A stretch of DNA of 64,000 bases from Aquabacterium commune (GCF_004362855.1 NZ_SNXW01000002.1:186001-250000); one strand, 5' to 3'; numbered from the stretch's first letter, positions 1 through 8,356 are shown. Program-made: numbers and translations. Notes: generated by a model from the sequence alone, not told the origin.

Positions 1-412
1 GTGTGAGTCTTTTGAAAGGTCGTCGAGTGCCTGCCGCCAAACGAAGCACGTGCGCCTCGGGCACCGAACGGGGTTCAGACCCATCCCGGCCGCACCAAGG
101 GATGCAACATGAGGTTAATGAGCGACAGTGACTGGTCCGTGACGAGGTGATGTGCCTATCCTGAGACCGCCACAACACGACATCCGCGCCACATCCGCAC
201 CACACTCGCCCAGCGAACCATGCGGATCGACCGAGAAATTCCACAATGCGACAGCATGTGCCGCATGGCATGACGCCCGCGCCACTGGGTGCCCACCACC
301 GCGCATGTGCGTTTGGTCACATGTTTGTCGCCATCCCTGCCTAGACTCCTTCGGATCTTGTTGTCTGCTGCCGCCCTGCCCAAGCAACAAACACCCTTTC
401 CTGGAGTTTCCA
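1..412. other. Non-coding leader region upstream of the first PEP-CTERM gene
   Basis: No ORF in this stretch has a ribosome binding site or a recognisable protein, so I treat it as intergenic or as the tail of a gene lying off the left edge. Two inverted repeats are visible: CATGTG/CACATG with an 8-nt spacer at 304-323, and TTGTTG/CAACAA at 358-363 and 385-390. The second lies just ahead of the Shine-Dalgarno sequence of the gene at 413. A TAGACT hexamer at 342-347 could be a -10 box, but I found no matching -35. I saw no convincing sigma-54 GG-N10-GC element, although such promoters are known for some PEP-CTERM genes. Confidence 0.4.
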
Positions 413-1045
413 ATGAAACTGTCTTCTGCCCTGTCCCTGCTGGCCCTGGCCGTTGTGCCTGCCGTCTCGTCTGCCACGTCGGCTTTCGTCATCGACTTCA
501 ACAACCTGGGTGACATCTACACCTCGGTTGACAACGCCTACGCCGCCCAAGGCGTGAGCTTCACCAACGTGCTGACCCTGGTCAACGGCGACGGCCTCGG
601 CGCCCTGGCCGGCGGCAACTACTACACCCCCGCCGCCAACCTGGGCTCGGGCGTGGCCTTCGTGCAGCTGGACGGCACCGTCAACACGGCGTCCTACATG
701 AACGTGGCCAGCGCCGTGGACTACAAGCTGTCGTTCGACTACACCGCCATCAGCGACGTGACCATCAGCGCCTACTCCGGCCTGAACGGCACCGGCACCT
801 TCCTGGGCTCCTACACCCTGGCTGGCAACGGCTCCACCCTGGAAGCCGACGTGTGGACCAACACCACCTTCAACTTCAACGGCCAGGCACAGTCTTTCGC
901 ATTGACCGGCCTGTCTGAGTTTGCCGCTCCTGGCGCCTTCGTCGCCATCGACAACATCACCGCCGTGCCCGAGCCCACCTCGCTGGCCCTGCTGGCCGCT
1001 GCCCTGGGCGTGGTCGGTTTCGCCGCCCGCCGTCGCCAGGCCTGA
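413..1045 (+). CDS. PEP-CTERM sorting domain protein
   Basis: Secreted 210-residue protein of unknown function. It starts with a Sec signal peptide (about residues 1-23, MKLSSALSLLALAVVPAVSS). A beta-rich body of about 160 residues follows, with a typical 'AIDNI' strand just before the sorting tail. It ends with the PEP-CTERM signal: VPEP, a hydrophobic helix, then an RRRQA basic tail. By family knowledge the tail is recognised by an exosortase, cut near VPEP, and the protein joins the cell surface or extracellular matrix. No exosortase is encoded in this window, so the enzyme must lie elsewhere. The start at 413 was chosen for the signal peptide and the upstream CTGGAG. The last 87 nt are almost identical to the end of the gene at 3676. 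Confidence 0.9.
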   Translation: MKLSSALSLLALAVVPAVSSATSAFVIDFNNLGDIYTSVDNAYAAQGVSFTNVLTLVNGDGLGALAGGNYYTPAANLGSGVAFVQLDGTVNTASYMNVASAVDYKLSFDYTAISDVTISAYSGLNGTGTFLGSYTLAGNGSTLEADVWTNTTFNFNGQAQSFALTGLSEFAAPGAFVAIDNITAVPEPTSLALLAAALGVVGFAARRRQA

Positions 1046-1047
1046 TC
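961..1047 (+). repeat. PEP-CTERM tail repeat, copy A
   Basis: This 87-bp stretch encodes the PEP-CTERM tail and runs just past the stop codon. It matches 4209-4295 with 82 of 87 bases identical by my count. All five differences are C/T changes that leave the protein unchanged. The bodies of the two genes are unrelated by eye, so the identity is confined to this cassette. Confidence 0.85.
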
Positions 1048-1059
1048 CAGCCTTGACGG

Positions 1060-1077
1060 GGTCACCTCTGGGTGACC
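1060..1077 (+). other. Hairpin just after the first PEP-CTERM gene
   Basis: GGTCACC (1060-1066) and GGTGACC (1071-1077) form a perfect 7-bp stem with a 4-nt loop, 14 nt after the stop codon. There is no T-run, so it may protect the 3' end or act with the true terminator a little further on. Confidence 0.45.
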
Positions 1078-1097
1078 TCCATCGGTACGCACCGAAG

Positions 1098-1128
1098 GCC
1101 CTCTTCGCGCAAGCGACGGGGGCTTTTT
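1098..1128 (+). terminator. Intrinsic terminator of the first PEP-CTERM gene
   Basis: GCCCTC (1098-1103) pairs with GGGGGC (1118-1123) with one wobble, and five T follow at 1124-1128. This separates the first PEP-CTERM gene from the phosphatase gene downstream. Confidence 0.65.
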
Positions 1129-1399
1129 GCTGCGCGCGACGAAGTCCGAGTCACACAGCCACCCCCCCTAGATCAAGGGGGGTGCGTTTCAGGATGAGGA
1201 AAGCTCCGCCGCGCTGCGCCCAGCCACACCGATGCGTCAGTCAGATTCAGCCAAACACCCGCCGTTTGGCCCATGCCTGCACCCTCGGCACGCCTGAAGG
1301 ATGTCATGGCCCTCAGTGATAGTCGTGCCCATTGCGCAGGTGCCGCCCACGGCCACTGCCGCTGCAGTCCATGTCCCCCCAACCCCACCGGAGATTTCG
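1129..1399. promoter_or_regulatory. Intergenic region before phoX with a strong palindrome
   Basis: A 270-nt gap between the terminator and the phosphatase start. Its main feature is an 8-bp inverted repeat, CACCCCCC (1160-1167) and GGGGGGTG (1177-1184), around a 9-nt loop CTAGATCAA. It could be an operator or a transcript hairpin. I could not find a convincing tandem Pho box, which would be expected if the phosphatase were controlled by PhoB. Upstream in-frame ATG codons exist, but none has a Shine-Dalgarno sequence as good as the one for the start at 1400. Confidence 0.4.
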
Positions 1400-3643
1400 A
1401 TGAAGGGTGCTTCCCATCCCACCAATGACGTGACGCTGTCCCAGTCGTCCGTCCCCTCCATCCGCGACGTCATCGACGCCGTCGAGGCCAGCCGTCGCCA
1501 GTTCATCAAGACCGGCCTGAGCGCCACCGCCCTGGCCTCCGCCGGTGGTCTGACCCTCGGCGGTCTGGTCAACACCGTCCAAGCCGCCCCAACGCCCGCC
1601 ACGCTGGGCTTCCCTGGCATCGGCTTTGAGAGCGTGCCTGCCAACACCCGCGCGCTGAATGTGTCGCAAGGCGGCTCGGCCACATCGACGGTGGACCGCA
1701 TCACCGTTCCCGCCGGCTACACCGCCCAGGTCTTCGTGTCCTGGGGCGACGCCATCATGCCCGGCGGCACCGCCTTCACCGGCACCGCATCGGAAACCGC
1801 CGCACAGCAAGCCAAGCAGTTCGGCATGCACAACGACGGCATGCACTTCTTCCCGTTCGCAGGCACCAACGGCGCGCCGCTGAGCGACCGTGGCGTGCTG
1901 GCCGTGAACAACGAGTACACGCACGAAGACATCCTGTTCACCGACGGCCAGAACATCGCCGGCGGCAACTACACGATCGACAAGACCCGCAAGTCCCAGA
2001 ACGCCCACGGCGTGTCGCTCGTCGAGGCCCGCCGCGTCAACGGCAAGTGGTCGGTGGTCAAGAGCTCGCCCTACGGCCGTCGCATCACCGCCAACACGCC
2101 CTGCCGCATCTCCGGCCCGGCCGCAGGCCACGCCCTGATGAAGGCCAAGGCCTACACCATCACGGACACCGGCAGCGTCGCAACCGGCGGCACGACCAAC
2201 GGCCTCACCGCCAACGGCACCATCAACAACTGCGCCCACGGCATCACGCCCTGGGGCACCTACCTGGCTTGCGAAGAAAACTTCAACGGCAACTTCTCCA
2301 GCGACAGCGCCGTGCCCACCTCGACGGCCACCGAAGTCGGCAAGCTGAACCGCCGCTACGGCATCAGCAGCGCGGGCTTTGGCGTTTACAACTGGCACAA
2401 GAACGACGAGCGCTTCGACCCCGTCAAGAACCCCAACGAGCCACACCTGTTCGGCTGGGTGGTCGAGATCGACCCCTACAACCCCCGCTCGGTGCCCGTC
2501 AAGCGCACCGCCATGGGCCGCTTCAAGCACGAGAGCGCCCAGTTCGTGGTGGACAGCCAGAACAACGTGGCCTTCTACATGGGCGACGACGAGCGCAACG
2601 AGTACATCTACAAGTTCGTGTGCGCTGGCAAGTTCAACCCCACCAACAAGGCCGCCAACCGCGACCTGCTGGACAGCGGCACGCTCTACGTGGCCCGCTT
2701 CGACGCCAACCTGAGCGGCCAGTGGCTGGCTCTGGAGCCCGACACCATCGGCGTGAACGGCCAGGCACTGCGCGACAACCCCAACTTCGCGGGCGCCAAT
2801 GACGCCGAAGTCAAGGCCAAGATCCTGATCAAGACCCGCATGGCCGCCGACGCTGTGGGCGCCACCATGATGGACCGCCCCGAGTGGACCGGCGCCCGCC
2901 CCCGCATCGGTGGCTTCGACGAGGTCGAGGTGTACTGCACCCTGACCAACAACAACCGCCGCGGCAACGCCCCGACGGCTTCGGCGCCCGCCGCCAACGC
3001 CGCCGATGGCAGCACGGCAGCCGCCTCGGCCAACCCGCCCGTTGACGCCGCCAACCCCCGCGCCGACAACGACTTCGGTCACATCATCCGCTGGCGCGAA
3101 ACCGGCAAGACAGTCACCGCCACGTCCTTCGGTTGGGACATCTTCGCCCAGGCCGGCGACAGCATCACCACCAAGACGCTGGGTTCGACCTACACCGGCA
3201 CGGCCAACTACCAGGGCAACATCGTTGACGCCCCCAACGGCAGCGCCGACTACGGTGCGCCCGACGGCCTGTGGTTCGATCCGTTCGGCCGCCTGTGGGT
3301 GCAGACCGACCAGGTCGGTGACGGCTCTGGCGACTTCATCAACATCGGCGGCAACATGATGGTGTGCGCCGACCCCAACACGGGCGAGACCCGCCGCTTC
3401 ATGACAGCACCCAACAAGTGCGAAGTCACCGGCGTGACCATGACCCCGGACGGCAAGACGATGTGGGTTGGCATCCAGCACCCCGGTGAAGACGCCCTCT
3501 CCGGCAACCCGATCCAGTTCTCGAACTGGCCGCAAAACCAGTGGGCCGTGGAAGCCGACGGCGTCACCGCACTGCCCGCTGGCCGCCCGCGCTCTTCCGT
3601 GGTGGTCATCACCAAGGACGACGGCGGCATCATCGGTTCGTGA
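1400..3643 (+). CDS. phoX: PhoX-type (DUF839) alkaline phosphatase, Tat-exported
   Basis: 747-residue protein of the PhoX/DUF839 family, secreted Ca/Fe-dependent phosphatases that release phosphate from organic esters. A twin-arginine signal lies at residues 31-36 (SRRQFIK) followed by a hydrophobic stretch and AxA-type cleavage near residue 63. Tat export fits a PhoX that folds around metal cofactors before export. Family landmarks visible in order are NNEYTHED, a CAHGxTPWGTYLxCEEN block, GRFKHESA, MGDDERNEYIYKFV, and near the C-terminus SADYGAPDGLWFDPFGRLWVQTD and EVTGVTMTPDGKTMW. The start at 1400 is preferred because GGAG precedes it at about 1390. The gene ends 32 nt before another PEP-CTERM gene, so the two are probably co-transcribed. 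The family call is strong; the substrate is not shown. Confidence 0.88.
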   Translation: MKGASHPTNDVTLSQSSVPSIRDVIDAVEASRRQFIKTGLSATALASAGGLTLGGLVNTVQAAPTPATLGFPGIGFESVPANTRALNVSQGGSATSTVDRITVPAGYTAQVFVSWGDAIMPGGTAFTGTASETAAQQAKQFGMHNDGMHFFPFAGTNGAPLSDRGVLAVNNEYTHEDILFTDGQNIAGGNYTIDKTRKSQNAHGVSLVEARRVNGKWSVVKSSPYGRRITANTPCRISGPAAGHALMKAKAYTITDTGSVATGGTTNGLTANGTINNCAHGITPWGTYLACEENFNGNFSSDSAVPTSTATEVGKLNRRYGISSAGFGVYNWHKNDERFDPVKNPNEPHLFGWVVEIDPYNPRSVPVKRTAMGRFKHESAQFVVDSQNNVAFYMGDDERNEYIYKFVCAGKFNPTNKAANRDLLDSGTLYVARFDANLSGQWLALEPDTIGVNGQALRDNPNFAGANDAEVKAKILIKTRMAADAVGATMMDRPEWTGARPRIGGFDEVEVYCTLTNNNRRGNAPTASAPAANAADGSTAAASANPPVDAANPRADNDFGHIIRWRETGKTVTATSFGWDIFAQAGDSITTKTLGSTYTGTANYQGNIVDAPNGSADYGAPDGLWFDPFGRLWVQTDQVGDGSGDFINIGGNMMVCADPNTGETRRFMTAPNKCEVTGVTMTPDGKTMWVGIQHPGEDALSGNPIQFSNWPQNQWAVEADGVTALPAGRPRSSVVVITKDDGGIIGS

Positions 3644-3675
3644 TCGGCCCGGGACTCAACACAAGGATGTTCAAC

Positions 3676-4293
3676 ATGAAATTCAACCTGATCGCCGCAG
3701 CCGCCCTGATGGCTGCCTCCGTGTCGGCCCAGGCCGCCGTCATCACCACCTCGCTGGACAGCATCGCTGGCGCCACCGTCATCGGCTTCGAGAACTTTGA
3801 CGGCTTCGTCATCGCCGACGGCGGTGTCAACCTCGGCCAAGGTGTGAGCCTCGGCGCCGACTACGACGCCGAACTCTCGCCCGCCGTTCGCGACCTGGGC
3901 ACCAACGGCGCCTGGAGCTTCGGCCTCAACGGCTTCGCTGCCTCTGGCACCAATGGCTCGCTGTACTTCACCTTCGACTCGCTGCGCTCTGGCGTGAGCG
4001 CCTTCGTGAGCCACAACGGTGGCGGCTCGCTGCTGGTCGAGGCCTTCGGCCTGGGCGGCGCGCTGCTGGAGTCCACCACGGTCACCTTCGCGTCCTCGCT
4101 GGGCATCGACAGCTACGACGAAGGCACGACCATCGGCTTCCTGCGCAACAGCACCGACATCGCTTCGGTGCGCTTCACCGGCGTGGGCGCTGTGGTTGAC
4201 AACGTGGCCGCCGTGCCCGAGCCCACCTCGCTGGCCCTGCTGGCCGCTGCCCTGGGCGTGGTTGGCTTCGCCGCCCGTCGCCGTCAGGCCTGA
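3676..4293 (+). CDS. PEP-CTERM sorting domain protein, downstream of phoX
   Basis: 205-residue secreted protein of unknown function. A Sec signal (residues 1-21, ending SAQAA) precedes a beta-rich domain with several GxN/DSL-type strands and a 'VVDNVAAVPEP' junction. The same sorting tail as the gene at 413 ends it. The start at 3676 was chosen over the in-frame ATG at 3667 because AAGGA at 3663-3667 is well spaced from it and the signal peptide begins cleanly. It probably shares a transcript with phoX. It may help hold the phosphatase or its products at the cell surface, but that is inference only. Confidence 0.88.
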   Translation: MKFNLIAAAALMAASVSAQAAVITTSLDSIAGATVIGFENFDGFVIADGGVNLGQGVSLGADYDAELSPAVRDLGTNGAWSFGLNGFAASGTNGSLYFTFDSLRSGVSAFVSHNGGGSLLVEAFGLGGALLESTTVTFASSLGIDSYDEGTTIGFLRNSTDIASVRFTGVGAVVDNVAAVPEPTSLALLAAALGVVGFAARRRQA

Positions 4294-4295
4294 TC
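4209..4295 (+). repeat. PEP-CTERM tail repeat, copy B
   Basis: Partner of 961-1047. Same strand, same reading frame, synonymous differences only. Confidence 0.85.
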
Positions 4296-4362
4296 TGCGG
4301 CACTGAAGCGCTCCCCGCGAGGGCGCGCTTCGGGTGCCCGTCAGATGCAGAGCGAACGTGAC

Positions 4363-4397
4363 AAGGCCCCTCGCCGCTTGCGCAGTGAGGGGCCTTT
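4363..4397. terminator. Strong hairpin terminator between convergent genes
   Basis: AAGGCCCCTC (4363-4372) and GAGGGGCCTT (4387-4396) form a perfect 10-bp stem with a 14-nt loop, followed by TTTG. On the other strand it also ends in a short T-run. It sits between the phoX operon and the convergent oxidase gene, so it may serve both. Confidence 0.75.
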
Positions 4398-4472
4398 GAC
4401 TTGGTGCTTTTGACTTGCTGCCTTTGACTGGGCGTCCCGCGGGGCCCTCAGGCCACCGCTGTCACGCCACCT

Positions 4473-5996
4473 TCAACCCAGCTTCACGATGCGCGCCACC
4501 GACGGCACGCCAGCGCTGTTGAACACGAACAGCATGTAGTTGCCCGGCGGTGCGACCCTGGCCGACGCCGGCAAAGTCACGTTCACCTTCGTGCCCGATG
4601 CGGTGTAGGCCAGGTTCAGGAAGCGCTGGTCGAAGTCCACCGTGTGGGTGGCCGACCCCGTCTTGACCAGGGTGACCTTGCTGACGCCGCTGGCGTTCAG
4701 CGTCACGGGCACCGTGCTGCCCCAGGCCGCCGTGGTCGGCGCCGAGGTGATCACCGGGCGAGTGGCCAGGGTGGCGGTCCAGTCCTGCTTGTACAGGTAG
4801 GGCGGCGTGTAGATCTCGGCGTTGAGGTTGGTGACTGGCCCCGGCGCGCCACCGCCCGCTGTCAGCACCCGACCATCTGGCAACAGCAGCGACGCCGAGT
4901 GGTACAGGCGCATCTTGGCCGCGGTGGCAGCGTTGCTCCAGCCATTGGTCGCCGGGTTCCAGATCTTGGCGGTGTAGGCCACACCGTTGGCGACGTTGGA
5001 CACCATCGAACCGCCATCGACGAACACCTTGCCGTCGGCCAGCACCGTGGCGGAGGCGTGGTAACGGTCCTGGCCGACACCGGCCACCCGCGTCGCCTTG
5101 GGCGCGGCACCGGTGATGTCCACCACCACCGCCTTGTTGAACTTGCGCAACGCCAGGATCTTGCCCGGGCTGTACATCACGCTGGGCAGGTACACATCGC
5201 CCTCGCTGAGCGCCAGCGGGGTGGCCTCGATCTTGCCCGTGCCGGCCGGGTCCAGGTAGTAGGTGCCGCCCCAGATCGTGGCAATGAAGACCTTGCCGTT
5301 GGGCGCCTGCCAGGCGCGTGGGTAGCTCCAGTTGCGGATGCCATAGGCGTCGTCACTGATGGCCGAGGTCAGGCTGCGCCAGCCCACGCCTTCGGTGTAA
5401 GCCTCGGGCGTCGGGGCCGGCGTGTTGGGGTCGGCGCGGCCGCCCAGCACCAGCACCTCGCCGGCAGCGGTGGTCAGCACGGTCGGGTACCAGCGCAGGA
5501 AGGCCATGGGCTGTTGGGCCGAGTACAGGCTGTTGGTGCGCCAGTCAAAGAGGTTGACGTCGTTGACGGAGTAGTTGCGAACGCCGTTGACGGTTTTGTC
5601 ACCCCCGGTGAGCAGCACGGCACCGCTGGCGGGCAGCACGATCTGGCCACTGCAGAAGGTGTCGGTGCCCGTGGTGTTGGGCAAGGTCAGGTGGGACGCG
5701 GCGGCCGTGCCTTTGCTCGGGTCCCAGACGTCATAGGTGAACTGCCCGGTCTGGTTGCCCTGGCCGTCCGAACCGTAGCTCATGACGCGGCCATCGGGCA
5801 ACAGCACGACGTGCATCGGAATGAGTGGCCAATTGACCACGGCGGAGAACGAGCCGCGCAGGTAGGTGTCCAGCGCAGCCTGCGCGCCAAGGCTGCCCGC
5901 AGACAGGACCAAGGCCAGTGCCGACAGTGCCAGTGGCTTGACGCGCCCTGGGTGGCGAGGGTGGCGCTCGCCAGCGCGCTCGGTGGATGGGTGCAT
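4473..5996 (-). CDS. Galactose-oxidase/glyoxal-oxidase-like copper-radical oxidase (Kelch + DUF1929)
   Basis: 507-residue secreted oxidase of the galactose oxidase family. Such enzymes oxidise alcohols or aldehydes with O2 and release H2O2, using one copper and a Cys-Tyr radical cofactor. Counting from the upstream Met at 6017, all the expected ligands are in place: Cys122 (TFCSG), Tyr177 (RWYPT), Tyr372-His373 (LYHSA) and His458 (ATHTVD). Kelch-type repeats with GG and DGR/DGK turns fill residues 60-390, and a DUF1929 beta-sandwich occupies about 415-514. A long n-region precedes the Sec signal (LALSALALVLSAGSLGAQAA). The start at 5996 is preferred over 6017 because AGGAAGG lies 6 nt before it. 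The substrate is unknown; the bacterial relative GlxA is linked to cell-surface glycan formation. Confidence 0.85.
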   Translation of the reverse strand: MHPSTERAGERHPRHPGRVKPLALSALALVLSAGSLGAQAALDTYLRGSFSAVVNWPLIPMHVVLLPDGRVMSYGSDGQGNQTGQFTYDVWDPSKGTAAASHLTLPNTTGTDTFCSGQIVLPASGAVLLTGGDKTVNGVRNYSVNDVNLFDWRTNSLYSAQQPMAFLRWYPTVLTTAAGEVLVLGGRADPNTPAPTPEAYTEGVGWRSLTSAISDDAYGIRNWSYPRAWQAPNGKVFIATIWGGTYYLDPAGTGKIEATPLALSEGDVYLPSVMYSPGKILALRKFNKAVVVDITGAAPKATRVAGVGQDRYHASATVLADGKVFVDGGSMVSNVANGVAYTAKIWNPATNGWSNAATAAKMRLYHSASLLLPDGRVLTAGGGAPGPVTNLNAEIYTPPYLYKQDWTATLATRPVITSAPTTAAWGSTVPVTLNASGVSKVTLVKTGSATHTVDFDQRFLNLAYTASGTKVNVTLPASARVAPPGNYMLFVFNSAGVPSVARIVKLG

Positions 5997-6310
5997 GGGT
6001 GCCTTCCTGTGGTTCATGTGTGCAATACATCACGTTACATCATCACCGTGACGGATGGCGCAAAGCCCGACGCTCTCGGTCAAGCCCTCCCGCGATGACA
6101 CCCAATACCCCCCTCAAAGCAGAAACAGGCTCGTCACCGAAAGCCGGCAAATTGCACGGTGCGAAAGGCCTTGTTGCGCGTCTTGCGGGTCAGCCCCCTG
6201 TGCAAAGATGAAGAATCTGCACTATGCTGCACTGCACCATGGCCTTGATGGCACCCGTCAAGCCCCCCATGCAGCCCCCGTGGCACCCTCGCGATCAAAG
6301 GTCACCGCTC
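5997..6310. promoter_or_regulatory. Divergent intergenic region between the copper oxidase and phaZ
   Basis: About 314 nt carry the promoters of two divergent genes. The clearest signal is a TGCA-rich element, TGCTGCACTGCACC, at 6225-6238, preceded by another CTGCAC at 6218-6223. TGC/GCA-rich sites of this kind are bound by PhaR-type regulators of PHA genes, so this is a candidate PhaR site 70-90 nt ahead of phaZ. TATGCT at 6223-6228 could be a -10 box overlapping it, though its -35 is weak. I see no ORF or RNA gene here. Confidence 0.4.
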
Positions 6311-7567
6311 ATGCTTTACCAAATCTACGAAACCAACCGCGCCTGGATCAGCCCCTTCTCTGAATTCGCCAGCGCCGCGTCGAAGCTCTACAGCAACCCC
6401 CTGTCCGCCCTGGCGCAGATCCCGTCGGCGCACCGCGTCTCGGCCGGCTTCGACCTGATGCACCGCCTGACCAAGGAATACGAGAAGCCCGAGTTCGGCA
6501 TCAACAAGGTCCACGTGGATGGCACCGAGGTGGTGATCCAGGAACAGGTGGTCGAGGCCAAGCCCTTCTGCCGCCTGCTGCGCTTCAAGCGTTTCACGGA
6601 CAACGCCGCCCTGCTGGACAAGATGCGCAACCAGCCCTCGGTGCTGGTGGTCGCGCCGCTGTCGGGCCACCACTCCACTCTGCTGCGCGACACGGTGCGC
6701 ACCCTGCTGCAGGACCACAAGGTCTATATCACAGACTGGATCGACGCCCGCATGGTGTCGCTCGAAGAAGGTGCCTTCCACCTGGACGACTACATCAACT
6801 ACGTCCAGGACTTCATCCGCAAGGTCGGCCCCGATGTGCACGTGATTTCGGTGTGCCAGCCCACGGTGCCCGTGCTCGCTGCCGTCTCGCTGATGGCCAG
6901 CCGCGGTGAAGCCACGCCGCGCACCATGACCATGATGGGTGGCCCCATCGATGCGCGTCGCTCGCCGACCGCCGTGAACAACCTGGCCATGAACAAGTCG
7001 TTCGAATGGTTCGAGAACAACGTGATCTACCGTGTGCCGCCGAACTACCCCGGCGCTGGTCGCCGCGTGTACCCCGGCTTCCTGCAGCACACCGGCTTCG
7101 TGGCGATGAACCCCGACCGCCACGCCACCTCGCACTACGACTACTTCCTCGACCTGGTGCGCGGTGACGATGACAGCGCCGACGCCCACCGCCAGTTCTA
7201 CGACGAGTACAACGCCGTGCTGGACATGCCCGCCGAGTACTACCTGGACACCATCAAGACGGTGTTCCAGGACTTCGCCCTGGTCAACGGCACCTGGAAG
7301 GTCCGCAACGCCAAGGGCAAGGAAGAGCTGGTCAAGCCGGCCGACATCAAGACCACGGCGCTGCTGACGGTCGAAGGTGAGCTGGACGACATCTCCGGCG
7401 CCGGCCAGACCAAGTCTGCGCACGAGCTGTGCACCGGCATCCCCAAGACCCGCCAGAAGCACTACGACGTGATCGGCGCCGGCCACTACGGTATCTTCTC
7501 GGGCCGCCGCTGGCGCGAGAAGGCTTACCCGGAAATCCGCGCCTTCATCCTGTCGCACAACAAGTAA
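6311..7567 (+). CDS. phaZ: Intracellular polyhydroxyalkanoate (PHB) depolymerase
   Basis: 418-residue cytoplasmic depolymerase that mobilises stored poly-3-hydroxybutyrate granules. It matches the Cupriavidus PhaZ1 type in length and in using cysteine as nucleophile: Cys182 in SVCQPT instead of a lipase-box serine. The likely partner residues are an Asp in GELDD (359/360) and His392 in [10 protein letters not shown]. There is no signal peptide, which agrees with action on granules inside the cell. Start 6311 has AAAGG about 10 nt upstream and gives the family N-terminus [15 protein letters not shown]-rich, PhaR-like element lies upstream. This gene implies the organism makes PHB, although no synthase is in the window. 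Confidence 0.95.
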   Translation: MLYQIYETNRAWISPFSEFASAASKLYSNPLSALAQIPSAHRVSAGFDLMHRLTKEYEKPEFGINKVHVDGTEVVIQEQVVEAKPFCRLLRFKRFTDNAALLDKMRNQPSVLVVAPLSGHHSTLLRDTVRTLLQDHKVYITDWIDARMVSLEEGAFHLDDYINYVQDFIRKVGPDVHVISVCQPTVPVLAAVSLMASRGEATPRTMTMMGGPIDARRSPTAVNNLAMNKSFEWFENNVIYRVPPNYPGAGRRVYPGFLQHTGFVAMNPDRHATSHYDYFLDLVRGDDDSADAHRQFYDEYNAVLDMPAEYYLDTIKTVFQDFALVNGTWKVRNAKGKEELVKPADIKTTALLTVEGELDDISGAGQTKSAHELCTGIPKTRQKHYDVIGAGHYGIFSGRRWREKAYPEIRAFILSHNK

Positions 7568-7599
7568 AGCGCCACGCCCGCGGGCGGTCACTGACCACC

Positions 7600-7646
7600 A
7601 CAAGCCCCGCTCGCCCGTGCACTGTGCACACGGCGGCGGGGCTTGT
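7600..7646 (+). other. Long hairpin between phaZ and the RnfB-like gene
   Basis: ACAAGCCCCGC (7600-7610) and GCGGGGCTTGT (7636-7646) form a perfect 11-bp outer stem; CCGTG (7615-7619) and CACGG (7629-7633) add an inner stem. No T-run follows, so it is not a textbook terminator. Its right arm touches the TACACT hexamer (7646-7651) that may be the -10 box of the next gene. Confidence 0.6.
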
Positions 7647-7662
7647 ACACTGGCGCGCCACC

Positions 7663-8322
7663 ATGCCCGACGCCGACCAGATCAACGCCCTGCTGCCGCA
7701 GACGCAGTGCACGCGCTGCGGCTACCCCGATTGCGCCGCCTACGCGCGTGCCATCGCCGCGGGCGAAGCCGGCATCCACCAATGCCCGCCTGGGGGCGCC
7801 GAGGGCGTGCGCCGCCTGGCTGCGCTCACCGGCCTGCCCGAACAGCCGCTGAGCGCTGCGCACGGCACCGAAGGCCCGCGCACGCTGGCCGTGATCGACG
7901 AGGCCTGGTGCATCGGCTGCACGCTGTGCATCGCGGCCTGCCCGGTGGACGCCATCATCGGCACGAACAAGCACATGCACACCGTGATCGAGGCCGACTG
8001 CACCGGTTGCGAGCTGTGCGTGCCGGTGTGCCCGGTGGATTGCATTTCTCTCGTGCCCGCCCACGCTGGCGCGGTCGCACCCACGGGCTGGGCCGCCTGG
8101 TCCCAGCCCCAGGCCGATGCGGCCCGTGAACGCCATGGCTGGCGCGCCGTGCGCCTGGTGCGCGCGCAAGCCGAGCACGAGACCCGACTGCAGGCCAAGG
8201 CCGAGCACAAGCTGGCCCACTTGACCGAGGCATCCAAGCTGACGGAACCCACCGAGCTGGACGCCAAACGGGCGGTCATCGAGGCGGCCCTGGCGCGCGC
8301 TCGGGCGCGCAGGCAGGGCTAG
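7663..8322 (+). CDS. RnfB/RsxB-like [4Fe-4S] ferredoxin, soluble form
   Basis: 219-residue iron-sulfur protein. The N-terminal Fe-S (four-Cys RnfB-type) domain has CTRCGYPDC and a later CPPGG; two classical 4Fe-4S ferredoxin motifs follow ([12 protein letters not shown] and [12 protein letters not shown], about residues 82-130). The C-terminal 80 residues are charged and helical. Canonical RnfB has an N-terminal membrane helix and works in the six-subunit RnfABCDGE complex. Here the helix is missing and no other rnf gene is nearby, so it probably serves as a soluble electron carrier for another enzyme. No Shine-Dalgarno sequence is visible; TACACT at 7646-7651 would give a 5-nt leader. Confidence 0.82.
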   Translation: MPDADQINALLPQTQCTRCGYPDCAAYARAIAAGEAGIHQCPPGGAEGVRRLAALTGLPEQPLSAAHGTEGPRTLAVIDEAWCIGCTLCIAACPVDAIIGTNKHMHTVIEADCTGCELCVPVCPVDCISLVPAHAGAVAPTGWAAWSQPQADAARERHGWRAVRLVRAQAEHETRLQAKAEHKLAHLTEASKLTEPTELDAKRAVIEAALARARARRQG

Positions 8323-8356
8323 GCCCCTGCCTCACCGCGTGTCCCCGACCGGACAC
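8311..8356 (+). other. Two tandem hairpins at the end of the RnfB-like gene
   Basis: AGGCAGGG (8311-8318) pairs with CCCTGCCT (8325-8332) across the stop codon, and GTGTCC (8339-8344) pairs with GGACAC (8351-8356). Neither has a T-run. They may stop transcription weakly or stabilise the 3' end. Confidence 0.4.

Noticed and set aside
1..412. Sigma-54 promoter for the PEP-CTERM gene
   Set aside because: PEP-CTERM genes can use sigma-54, but no GG-N10-GC pair in the right spacing is visible here or upstream of the genes at 1400 and 11496.
1313..3535. Open frame of 740 codons on the minus strand across phoX
   Set aside because: It is antisense to a gene with clear family motifs and a Tat signal. 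Its translation is Val/Gly/Ala/His-rich low-complexity, as expected of a shadow in high-GC3 DNA.
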